Source: Buddleja alternifolia (lineage: Eukaryota; Streptophyta; Magnoliopsida; Lamiales; Scrophulariaceae). Taken from it: a stretch of 64,000 nucleotides of DNA. The DNA lies in the NCBI GenBank assembly GCA_019426215.1, contig CM033404.1:25984843-26048842 (forward strand), given 5' to 3'. A program made the translations under genes and the position numbers. The notes under the pieces were generated by a model. That model made no database searches, was not told where the DNA came from, and saw nothing but the letters and a program-made list of their open reading frames with translations. Shown here piece by piece: positions 43,452 to 55,050 of the stretch; the stretch's first letter is position 1, and each line of letters begins with the position of its first letter.

Positions 43452-45786
43452 TGTGGCACCCTCCGGCTAGGGGATGGGAACCGAGGCCCGCCACATCGCA
43501 ACACTAGCTCCTCTGAAACAAAAGAGGAAAGAAGGGTGAGTCCGAATGACCCAATGAGGTGACTATTAACTTGCTTTACCTTATTCTGAAACCGAATCTG
43601 CAGCGAAAGATATAAATAAAACAAGCATATATAAAGGAGGGTAAAAGAATAAGACGAGAATACTATAAGGGCAAACGATCAAGTACAACACAAAGGGCCA
43701 ATTAAATGAAGACATCTCATATACTTTGGAATCAATATATAACTATTAGAATCTATATCTCCACTATCCCATATCCGTAGGGACTTCACACCATTCTGTA
43801 CATATTATACGAGTTATGAATTGTAGGTGTCGGGACTCTAGAGGTGTCTCTTACGGGCTCAAGAGGTGGCCCCCGCCGTCGCGTGGCACTTTGCCCCGTA
43901 TAGCACTTAGCTCCCTTCACTCTACCTTTAAGATTCAAAGCTTTAGAGTAATGATAGGTACATCGCAGACAGATGCCGGATATTGGAACTCTAGAGGTGG
44001 CTCCTACGGGCTCAAGAGGTGGCCCCCGCCGTCGCGTGGCACTTTGCCCCGTATAGCACTTAGCTCCCTTTGCCGACGGAGTAGAGTCAAGAAATATAAT
44101 GGTTTCAACGAATTTTCTAATAGAACGGGTGCAATGATTTATAATCGAACGAGATACAGAGGAAACGAAATATTACCAAACATCGAGACACGATTGGACA
44201 CTTACCTTATACGAAGTTAAGGGTTCAGAACAACAAAACTTACAAGATCACAACTGACTAGGATTATTAGATAGAAAGAACGCAAGTGGTAAACAAGTTC
44301 AAATTGAAAGAACAAAAGAAACCCTCACAGTTACTATCCGGCGTCGCCGCTGCGTGCCTCAGAATCGTGAAAGAATCCTGTGGTCCAATCACAACAATAT
44401 TTTCTCAAACTATAGCACTATAAGCCAAACTAAACCAAGAAATTCACATTTAGCATGTAAACATATAGCAATGGGTCATTCAAGACTGAAATGGGGTATC
44501 TACCTGCGAGGTGTAACTACCATAGTTCTTAAACTTTTTGGAACCCCATTTTTTTATTTTTTTTTATAAACTCCCCTGTTATTCCAAAAATTCTAAATTT
44601 TGGTTCGCACCTTCCTAACACACATATAAGCACACTGTACAATTTTCATAGATTAACAAAATTTGTAGTTACACCAAATGTGTCCAAAACAGTAGCCATT
44701 TGCAATACCGCCAACCAGACTGGCAGTTGTATTCCGAGATTTTTAGAAACTTCCACAGACCTCCAAAAATTACCAAATGTTTATGAGCTCTTTATAACAC
44801 CTATATATATGTACATTAAAATTTATAGAGCAAAAAAAGCTAATAAGGTTTGTCAAACTGGATCAAAACAGGAACATTTCCAGATTCTGGTAAACAGAGA
44901 AGTAGTTTGGATGCACGACTTTTGTATAATTCCACACAACTCCAAACAACACCAAATTTTACAGAGAGTCTCCAAAGCAAAGTATGGTGATACCGAAATT
45001 TTTACAAAATTAATTTCAAACGTTTAGGGACCTAATTAAAGCTCTAAACAGCAACTTCAAAACTGAAAATTCAGAAACTGGGTGTTAAACAACCCAATTA
45101 ACTATCATACCTACATATAAGACAATTTAACACTCAATTGCATGCCTTCAAGCATATATTCTATTTCAAACATACATGCATGATATGTGAGTTAGTTCTA
45201 TATATACCTTATAAGAGAATCAAGTGAAGGTGATGTCTTTAGAGTACCCTTGGCAAACCTTTCTCTCCCTATGAAATTTCTTTCTTTCCAACCAAATTGT
45301 ATCTTACGAGGATAAGAAGGCTGAATTGGGGGGGGGGGGGGATGTTCAGCCGTCAGTATGTGTGTAAGTCTGAAGAAGAAAATGAAGATGACTAATCACA
45401 TAAAAAAGAATGATAAGTCTCATTTAGCTGCCACGATTAGATGGTGGATGTGAACTTCTCTAATGATGACACCTAGTTCATCTTCTATCCTCTACAAAGC
45501 AACTATATACATGCATATTTATATATATATATATATATATACTCACTTATCCAGCCCTTATATGGATATATAATGATGCTCCTAGTACTTATATAATCTA
45601 CACCACCAAAAAAAACATAATTACTCTACACACAACTAGTATAATATTAGCTATACCATTAATAGAAGAATATTTAAGGTCGAGCACAAATCGCTAAACT
45701 CGAATAAATTACAAAATCTAATTAATGAGAATTATATCTCTTATTTTAACTTATAGAACAAGGGGCTGAAAATATAGGATGTTACA
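43452..45786 (-). repeat. 5' LTR of Gypsy G
   Basis: 2,335 bp, near-identical to 35496-37826 apart from scattered substitutions, homopolymer and (TA)n length changes, and an approximately 20-bp stretch near 43848 that is missing from the 3' LTR. Short plus-strand ORFs inside both LTRs are antisense shadows. Confidence 0.93.
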
Positions 45787-45791
45787 ATTTT

Positions 45792-47399
45792 AGTCTCCTT
45801 CATCTCTTATTTATAGGTGAAGATTACCTAGAGTCCTATTAGGAAAAAGAAACTTCTTTTCTCCCAAAATCTCTAGTAATCCTTATCCTATGAAGACTTG
45901 GAGGAAGGGAAAACTCTTTTCCTCTTCCACCACACATAAAATCGCCCCCTCCCTTATTTACACTCACAAATCGGTCAACTCCATTTAATTGGACTTTAGG
46001 ATTTAATTTTAACTTCTCAATTTAATTATAGGTGCAACCCATCAATTAAATACAAGTCAAATTAAATCCAACCAACTAATTCCAACATTTCTTTATTTAA
46101 CTTGGGCTCCACCCAATTAAATACAATACTTGGACTCTACTAGGTCCATTAATTTAATTAATTCTACAAGATTAATTAAAAGAGTAAAATTAATTGAATC
46201 CTTCAATTAATTTATATTCCATATTAGGAAAGTACTAAGCTTTCCTAATTCCCTCAAAATTGATTAATCACATCTATTCAAGCAGTGACTCTCTCGAGTT
46301 AGTGTGTGACCCCTTAAGCTCGTTTCTATCTAGTAGTAAGTACACCTTCCCACAGTGCTAGTGTACCTTCCTAAAATGGAAAGTACTAGATTAAATCAAT
46401 CCTTTGATTTAATCAAGCCTCGAATTAGTCACCAAGCTAATTTTCGCCACTTACAAATCGCGGTTGCCCACCTAGCATAGGGTCCCGAAGACCTAGATAA
46501 CACAAAAGTAAAGATACGCCTTTTGCAATCTTGATCCTCGCATAAGTAAGATCTCTCTATCTAATCTCCCGATTGAATATGGAGCATTGGCTAAGGTCGA
46601 AGCTCTATTAATTTAATACTATGTTTCCCACGTTATGTGAAATTAACTTCGACTATCTAAACGAGGAAACCCTACGCCTCTTTAAATATCATACTTCGGT
46701 CGAAGATTCCTTAAGTCGATTCACTATGTAACCATAGGAGATTAACCGACTGGCTAATGTCAGAGATAGATTCCTCTTGATTCTCTCGTGCCTTACTACG
46801 TAAGACGTGCATGTCTGAGTTTGCCCATATTCGATCATCTAAAGTGATCAAGTAACAAATCAAGAACATGCGCGGTTACGCATAAGACATCCAATGGAAT
46901 CTTAGGTCCATAAGGATTACTCTTATACTACAAGACCACTGGAAGTTCCACATTCGACTGGGAATCCATTTCAGGAACTTCCATGGGGTTGTTCAGTTCG
47001 CCCATTACCTCAATGGCAACCCTCATATATGCATTGGCTTTCACCGTGCCAGTATCTATGGAACGAGATACACTTCTACTAGAGTATGCATCATATGAGC
47101 AAGTCTTTTGGGTTGCATCGATATCCCTTTATCTCGATGAACCCTTTCACGACTTGGAACAATGTTTAAAGATCACAGCCTTCGAGACATATTCCATCAT
47201 TGCCACACCCAATGTGCAATGATGTCCCATAGCTATGTGTGATCCTTCGGGGACTTTATTCTAAGCCAAAGTAAAAACTAATTTAAGAATAAAGACATGC
47301 CACACATAAAAAGGAGATTGACTTTATTTATAAGAAAACAATTGTTCAACTCTAGAGTTACTATTACAAAGAATGGCGCCCAATAATTGGTGCGCCGGG
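45792..47399 (-). repeat. Copia C second LTR, 5' part
   Basis: Continuation of the LTR interrupted by G, matching 53426-55037. TATA box CTATAAATAAG lies at 45806-45816, placing the G insertion about 25 bp downstream of it, near the expected transcription start. The first ~22 bases of the LTR are deleted: at 47399/47400 it joins RNase H coding DNA through a shared CCCGG. Confidence 0.88.
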
Positions 47400-50300
47400 T
47401 CCGCTATGTTGTCCGCTGTATCCACGCGCTCCATTCGCACGTCGCCTCTTCCAATGATTTCTCATATCAATCGGAATTTCCTCAGAACATGTTTGGATTT
47501 CTGATGAGACCTCGGCTCTTTTGCTTGCACAATTGCCCCGTTGTTATCACAGTATACCGTTACTGGATCCCCAACGGATGGAACGACACCCAATTATTGG
47601 ATGAAGTTCCTCATCCAAACAGCTTCTTTTGCAGCCTCATTTGCTGCAATGAATTCTGCTTCAATGGTGGAGTCGGCTATGCTTGCTTGCTTGGAACTCT
47701 TCCAGCTAACCGCTCCGCCATTAAGCAGAAATTCAAACCCAGAGACCGACTTCGAGTCATCCTTGTCGGATTGGAAACTCGAATCAGTAAACCCCTCTAA
47801 TTCTAATTCTCCTCATCCGTATATCAAGAACAATTCCTTAGTTCTCCTTAGATATTTAAGGATTGTTTTCACCGAACTCCAGTGTGCCATGCCTGGATTC
47901 GCTTGATTTTGACTGCACGCACTCAATGCATAAGCTACATCGGGTCTTGTGCATATCATCGCGTACATTATACTACCTATCGCAGAAGCATAGGGAGTTT
48001 TGGACATTTTCACTCTTTCTTCCTTAGTCTTTGGGCACATAGACTTGGAAAGTGTGATGCCATGTCCTATTGGCAAGAATCCCTTCTTGGACTCTTTCAT
48101 TTCAAATCTTTTGAGTACGCGATCGACATATGCAGATTGGGAGAGACCTAGCATCCTATTCTATCTATCCCTATAGATCTTCATACCGAGTATGTAGGAC
48201 GCCTCTCCCATATCTTTCATGGAGAATTTATTAGAGAGCCATACTTTAGTTGACTGCATCATCCCTACATCATTTCCAATTAGTAGGATGTCATCGACAT
48301 AAAGTATGATGAACGTGACTGCGCTCCCACTGTCTTTCTTATACACACATGCCTCTTCAACGTTTTGAATGTATCCATACTCTTGTATGACAGTGTCAAA
48401 ACATTTGTTCCAACTTCGAGAAGCTTGCTCAAGTCCATAGATGGGCCTTTGGAGTTTACACACTTTGTGTTCACTCCCTTTGGATGTAAAGCCCTCTAGC
48501 TGTTGCATGTAAATCTCTTCCTAAATTTCTCCATTGAGGAATGCAGTCTTTACATCCGTCTGCCATTTTTCATAATCAAAATATGCAGATATTGCAAGCA
48601 TAATCCTAATGGATTTCAGCATAGCCACTGGCGAGAAGGTTCCCTCATAGTCAATCCCTTGTCTTTGAGTAAATCCTTTTGCCACGAGGCGAGCCTTATA
48701 GGTGACTACCTCTCCATCGACTCCAAGCTTTCGCTTGTAGACCCACTTACACCCAATGGGCTTGATGCCCTCAGGTGGGTCAACCAAGGTCCATACCTTG
48801 TTGGAGTACATGGAGTCCATTTCGGATGTCATGGCCTCTAGCCATCTTCTCGAATCAATGTCAGACATTGCACTCTTAAAACTCTTCAGATCAGAGTCTA
48901 GAGGAGGATCTTGAGTGCCCTCCTCTTGCAATAGGCCTAGCCATCTTTCAGGCTCCTTTGGGATCCTCTTTGATCTCCTCAAAGGTTGTGCGTTTTCAGT
49001 GGGTGCCTCTGATGTAGCCTCGTTAGTGTCGAGTGGGTTAATTTGTATCTCTTGAATTGATCCATTCTCATGGACCTCATCAAGTTCTACAGCCTCGCCT
49101 TTCCTATCTAGAAGGTGACCCCTCTCCAAGAAATTAGCGTTTCTCGAAACAATAACCTTTTGTTCCATTGGGCTATAGAAGTAATACCCAAAAGTTTCCT
49201 TTGGATATCCTACAAGATAGCACAAAGAGGACTTGGGGTCCAATTTGTCTCCCACTAAGTGCTTTATATAAGCTGGACACCCCCATATTCTCAAATGATT
49301 ATATGAGGGCGTCTTTCCACACCAACTTTCATATGGGGTATTGGGCACCGTCTTGCTACGCAATCTATTCAACAGATAGACAGCCGTTTCAAGAGTATAG
49401 CCCCACATGGACTTAGGAACTTTAGTGAAACCCATCATGGATCGAACCATATCTAGCAATGCTCGATTCCTATGCTCGGCTACCCCGTTATGTTGAGGCG
49501 TGCCAGGCGGTGTCCACTGTGAGAGAATTCCATTCTCTCTAAGATAATCAAGAAACTCGGTAGACAAGTATTCTCCTCCTCGATCCGATCGAAGAGCCTT
49601 AATACTTCTACCAAGTTGTTTCTCTACTTCATTTCTGAACTCCTTAAAATTCTCAAAGGATTCAGATTTATATCTCATAAGATATAAGTAACCATACCGT
49701 GAATAATCATCGGTAAAAGTTATGAAGTAGCTTTGGCTACCATGAGTGCTCACACTCATTGGCCCACACACGTCCGTATGGACCAAGTCCAATGGTTTTT
49801 TGGCTCGTTCCGCTTTCCCCGAAAATGGTAACTTCGTCATTTTTTCTTTAAGACATTATTAGCAACTTGACAATTCATCTAAGTCATTTACACCTAAATG
49901 TTTTGCCATTGTTCGAATTCTTTCTTTGGAAATATGTCCAAGTCTTTCGTGCCACATTTGTGCGTTTACTTAATTATCTTGTTTACGTTTGTTACTTTGT
50001 TGAATATTGAGATTGGAAATTATTGGGGATATAGTATACATTCCATCCTTCATTTTCGATTCCATAACAAGAGACGATTCATAAAACAAAAGCAAACTTT
50101 TATTACGAATCTCAAAATAATATCCTTCTCTATCCAAAACCGGAATCGAGGTAATATTTCTTATTATTTCAGGAACAAAATAAACGGAATGTAAAACTAA
50201 TTTCCTATCTCCTAACTCTAAGTAGATTGTCCCCACGGCTTTGGCAGCAACCAATGCTCCATTTCCCATCCGCATGGTCATATCTCCTCTACTTAGCTCT

Positions 50301-51199
50301 TTGGTTCTTTTCATCACCTGCAAATCATTGCAGATATGAACACCGCATCTAGTGTCAAAAACACAAGAAGAATCGTTAACACTAAAGTTAACTTCAACAA
50401 AGAACATACCTCGAGCAAGAGGCTCTTTGCAGTTCCTTTGCCAGTGCCCAACTTTCCCACATTTATGGCACTTGTCAGACTTCTCAGACTTTGGCTTCTT
50501 TAACTTCTTCACACCACCATTACCTTTCAGCTTCTTAATCTTATTCTTCTTCTTGTTGCCCTTCATGGCTTTTGAAGAGGAATTCATAAGAAGCACCAGC
50601 TTGTCCTTCTTGATGGTGCTTTCAGCAGTTATCAACATGTTCAACAATTCATTCAATGAAGCATTCAAGTTGTTCATGTTGAAATTGATGACGAATTGAT
50701 CATATGACTTTGGGAGAGATTGAAGAACAAGGTCGACACAAAGGTCTCCGTCGAGTAGCACATCCAAATCATTCATCTTATGAATTAATTGGATCATTTT
50801 AAGGACGTGCTCACTCACAGAAGCCCCTTCATTCATCCTTGCTCCAAATAATTATTTTGATATAGCATATCGTTCTCTCCTAGTCCTAGTACCGTAAAGC
50901 TCTTCTAAGTGGTCGATGATTTCCTTTGCCATCATCATATTTTCATGTTGCTTTTGCAACTCATTTGACATAGAAGTAATGATGATGCATCTAGCTTGGA
51001 TGTTATCATCCGACCACAGCTTTGCGTACTCTCTATCCTTATCACTACTTTCATTGTTAATCTCCGGCTGTATAGCCGTCAGGATATAATCCTTCCTTTC
51101 ATATTGAAGAACGATTTTGAGGTTTCTAAGCCAGTTTGGAAAGTTTGGTCCGTTCAGTTTGTTGGTTTCAAGAATTGTATAAAGAGGATTCTTAGCCAT
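47400..51199 (-). pseudogene. Copia C gag-pol, multiple stops
   Basis: ATG 51199. Gag has L-N-G-P-N-F-P-N-W, a stop at 50852 and a zinc knuckle C-H-K-C-G-K-V-G-H. Protease reads F-D-T-R-C-G with H-I-C (Gly of D-T-G changed to Arg). Pre-integrase R-L-G-H-I-S has stops near 49970 and 49880. Integrase (49840-48521) has H-T-D-V-C-G-P, L-R-S-D-R-G-G-E-Y and P-Q-H-N-G-V-A-E; RT has D-V-K-T-A-F-L-N-G and L-Y-V-D-D-I-L-L-I-G. RNase H reads to D-N-I-A-D-P, then is cut at 47400. Most breaks are single stops in one continuing frame (50852, 49970, 48521 and others), so point decay dominates. Angela/Tork/TAR-type Copia, related to D and F. Confidence 0.9.
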
Positions 51200-52900
51200 T
51201 TTTGTTTATCTACAAAAATGCATAACAGACAATCAATAACGTATTTTTAAATAAAGTCCTTATACAATTTGGTCTTTAATTGTACAAGTCTCCCACTATT
51301 TTTCTCAAATCATACCACCCTCTTGATATGATTCGAAGAACCGTTAGTTTCTTTAGTGGGCTTGAGATCCATTCTCACTTCATCATATGACCCATTTTCT
51401 GAGCTAACATACGATGATTTTGAATAGTAGCCTTACCGGACCTTCTATCTTTTTAGATAGTTCTCAAGATGGTTTTCCTCATCTCCCACATGTGCCCCAT
51501 TTTCTGAGCTAACACATGAGGGACGATGTTAGGCTCGACCCATCAAGTATCCCAATTATAACCATCAATTTCATTGCCCCCATTTTCTGAGCAAAGCAAT
51601 GAAACCAACCGATTTCCACGGGGCACCGTAGTGCTTAGTAAACACTCACAGCCTACCTCGGATCCAATCCACCCCATTTTCTGAGCAAAAGGATTGAACC
51701 TTTAGCGGCGTTTCACATGGTGTATACTTATGATGGAAGGCATGATAATAGAATTCCATTCTTAATATCATATAACCCTAATATTTTTACAGGAGGGAAT
51801 TATAACATGCTTATTGGGGGGTCTCATCAGATTTAATTATCTTGTTCTAATTATCTATCCTATGCATGCATTACATCACATAATCATCATAGACAGATAA
51901 ACATCCACAAAGCGGTAAAATTGAGCATGAACCACCTCGAGCCCTAACCTAGCAACCCACTCGAGCCAAAGTGGGTTTGGACATTCTAGAAAATAAAAAC
52001 ACAGCCTAGACTATTACAATGGTATCGTCTCAGCATACAAGTCTTCAAGTCTTGGCTTCATCTCCTTGCTCCGTCTTCAATTACATAGAATATCAAAAAC
52101 TACTAATCTACTATACGAAAAGGAAAGAGCCAAACCGGCAATTATTTACAACTCTAGAATAATTACATACATAGAAAACCAACACTACGACTAGGCTCGT
52201 GGTTCATCCTTTTATCACATAAACATGCCAAGCAACAAACATACATGTGATAAAGTAAATTTTACCCATTCATCATTCAAACTAGATTGCAAATATCATT
52301 GGGATAAGTTCGATATTAATTTCTAAAACCTTTCTCAGAGTTTACAAGTCTAGCTAAAACATCATAGGTAAGGTCTTTGGGTCACCCACCTTCAGAAAGT
52401 ACAAAGAAAGGAAAAAAAAATTATTTAACTTTCTGTTGACCACGCCTGGGCGAGGTCATCTATGCATCTGGGCGTGGGTTACACGACGCCTGGGCGCCGC
52501 GTGCAACGGCTGTTGCTATTCGCGATTTTCAAAACAGTTTTTCGCACGTTCGTGATTCTTTCGAGTTTCGATTAACGAATCTGAATTCTCCTAAGGTATG
52601 AGTTTTATTACTTGATGATTAAACCTTCGGTTCAACCATCTCGCAACACCCCACCAAAGGTGATTTCATAAAACTAGATCAAAACCTTCAAAAACAATAA
52701 TATACCCAAATTTCAGATTTCATGATTTTTAAAACCAATGACTTTTAAACATTAAAATCATAAAAATCAAACAACATCCCAAATCAAAATCAATCCTAGT
52801 CTAACAATGAACATATTGATTATCATGCTTTCCATTTTACAATTAAAACGTAAAAACAAACGTGCATAATCACATAAAAATTCGATCGAGCCAAACTATG
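51200..52900 (-). other. Long leader of Copia C
   Basis: No coding gene. Near gag it holds a set of hairpins (51305-51700). Further upstream in element sense is AT-rich DNA and a GC-rich block (52440-52510) near the PBS. Part of it (52397-52900) is duplicated at 34496-34988. Confidence 0.7.
51381..51700 (-). other. Array of four hairpins with a conserved loop, C leader
   Basis: Each copy has plus-strand loop core CCCATTTTCTGAGC closed by an unrelated stem: 51381-51389/51408-51416 (CATCATATG with CATACGATG); 51484-51494/51513-51523 (10 of 11 paired); 51569-51577/51596-51604 (TTTCATTGC with GCAATGAAA); 51661-51670/51691-51700 (10 pairs). Loops are 18, 18, 18 and 20 nt; spacing is 85-103 bp. 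The imperfect pairs become G-U only on the minus strand, the element's RNA sense. Confidence 0.85.
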
Positions 52901-52912
52901 GCTCTGATACCA
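52901..52912 (-). other. Primer-binding site of Copia C
   Basis: TGGTATCAGAGC on the minus strand, one base from the 5' LTR end at 52914. Confidence 0.9.
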
Positions 52913-52913
52913 C

Positions 52914-55050
52914 CGTTGGGTTGACTCATTCCCTCGGGTGGCTCGTGGCAGCGGAAATTAAAATTTTACAAAAGTAAACGTACAACCACCCGAAAACAGG
53001 AATATGGAATTGCTTCGATCGAATTTGATAAGGAGGTAAACGAAATTATACCTTTCGAAAATTTCGTTTTACCTCGTACTTTGGATCTCAGCAACCCTGT
53101 GGTGCAAATCCACACAATTTCCCTTGGGTGAGAAATTGCCCGTCGTTTTTCGTATCTCCCGGTTTAGAGTGCTCCAAGCGTCGCACCTCTAAGATGTATC
53201 CACACCTCGTTCAAGTCACCAATCGTCTTGCTTTGCGTGCTAGACAACAAAACGATTCTAAGCTTAACTTAGGCTTGATTATGTGAAAGGTAGGAATATT
53301 TTCTAAGTCATTTAATTCAACACATGAATAGAACGACGTCTTGTTGGAAAGAGGAGAGAGGTGGCCGATTTTAGGTCTAAGAGAGGGGGGTGGATTTTTC
53401 AGCTTTTTCATCATCTATTTTAGTCTGCTTCATCTCTTATTTATAGGTGAAGATTACCTAGAGTCCTATTAAGAAAAGGAAACTTCCTTTCTCCCAAACT
53501 CTCTAGTAATCCTTATCCTATGAAGACTTGGAGGAGGGGAAAACTCTTTTCCTCTTCCACCACACATAAAATCGCCCCCTCCCTTATTTACACTCACAAA
53601 TCGGTCAACTCCATTTAATTGGACTTTAGGATTTAATTTTAACTTCTCAATTTAATTATAGGTGCAACCCATCAATTAAATACAAGTCAAATTAAATCCA
53701 ACCAACTAATTCCAACATTTATTTATTTAACTTGGGCTCCACCCAATTAAATAAAATACTTGGACTCTACTAGGTCCATTAATTTAATTAATTCTACAAG
53801 ATTAATTAAAAGAGTAAGATTAATTGAATCCTTCAATTAATTTATATTCCATATTAGGAAAGTACTAAGCTTTTCTAATTCCCTCAATTTCCTCGAAATT
53901 GATTAATCACATCTATTCAAGCAGTGACTCTCTCGAGTTAGTGTGTGACTCTTAGGCTGGTTTCTATCTAGTAGTAAGTACACCTTCCCACAGTGCTAGT
54001 GTACCTTCCTAAAATGGAAAGTACTAGATTAAATCAATCCTTTGATTTAATCAAGCCTCGAATTAGTCACCAAGCTAATTCTCGGCACTTACAAATCGTG
54101 GTTGCCCACCTAGCATAGGGTCCCGAAGACCTAGATAAAACGAAAGTAAAGATACGCCTTTTGCGATCTTGATCCTCGCATAAGCAAGATCTCTCTATCT
54201 AATCTCCCGATTGAATCTAGAGCATTGGCTAAGGTCGAAGCTCTATTAATTCAATACTATGTTTCCCACGTTATGTGAAATTAACTTCGACTATCTAAAC
54301 GAGGAAACCCTACGCCTCTTTAGATATCATACTTCGGCTGAAGATTCCTTAAGTCGATTCACTATGTAACCATAGGAGATTAACCGACTGGCTAATGTCA
54401 GAGATAGATTCCTCTTGATTCTCACGTGCCTTACTACGTACGACGTGCATGTCTGAGTTTGCCCATATTCGATCATCTAAAGTGATCATGTAACAAATCA
54501 AGAACATGCGCGGTTACGCATAAGACATCCAATGGAATCTTAGGTCCATATGGATTACTCTTATACTACAAGACCACTGGAAGTTCCACATTCGACTGGG
54601 AATCCATTTCAGGATCTTCCATGGGGTTGTTCAGTTCGCCCATTACCTCAATGGCAACCCTCATATATGCATTGGCTTTCACCGTGCCAGTATCTATGGA
54701 ACGAGATACACTTCTACCAGAGTATGCATCGTATGAGCAAGTCTTTTGGGTTGCATCGATATCCCTTTATCTCGATGAACCTTTTCACGACTTGGAACAA
54801 TGTTTAAAGATCACAGCCTTCGAGACATATTCCATCATTGCCACACCCAATGTACAATGATGTCCCATAGCTATGTGTGATCCTTCGGGACTTTATTCTA
54901 AGCCAAAGTAAAAACTAATTTAATAATAAAGACATGCCACACATAAAAAGGAGATTGACTTTATTTATAAGAAAACGATTGTTCAACTCTAGAGTTACTA
55001 TTACAAAGAATGGCGCCTAATAATTGGTGCGCCGGGCACTAACTCTAACA
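52914..55050 (-). repeat. 5' LTR of Copia C
   Basis: 2.1 kb from TGTTAGAG (55050, minus) to CCCAACG, the terminal A having changed. TATA CTATAAATAAG is at 53436-53446. This copy is uninterrupted and shows the empty site of the Gypsy insertion. It abuts A2 3'-ORF sequence at 55051; the matching left flank of C is lost. Confidence 0.92.
53436..53446 (-). promoter_or_regulatory. TATA box of Copia C 5' LTR
   Basis: CTATAAATAAG on the minus strand, the same box as at 45806-45816 in the interrupted LTR. Confidence 0.7.

Larger units (their letters stand above)
35496..45786 (-). mobile_element. Ty3/Gypsy chromovirus G (Tekay/Del-like)
   Basis: A complete 10.3-kb insertion on the minus strand: 5' LTR 43452-45786, PBS 43435-43446, an extra coiled-coil ORF, gag, pol, polypurine tract 37827-37842 and 3' LTR 35496-37826. 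The target duplication is ATTTT (35491-35495 and 45787-45791); the sister C LTR at 53410-53425 shows the uninterrupted site. The LTRs have few differences, so insertion is recent relative to its host elements. A chromodomain-like end of pol and two-knuckle gag suggest the Tekay/Del clade. Confidence 0.92.

Noticed and set aside
46983..47222. 79-codon plus-strand ORF repeated almost identically at 54621-54860
   Set aside because: It is antisense within the two LTRs of Copia C; conservation is due to LTR identity, not coding.
47387..47906. Plus-strand ORFs of 121-137 codons
   Set aside because: Antisense shadow of the Copia C RNase H, which reads clearly on the minus strand.
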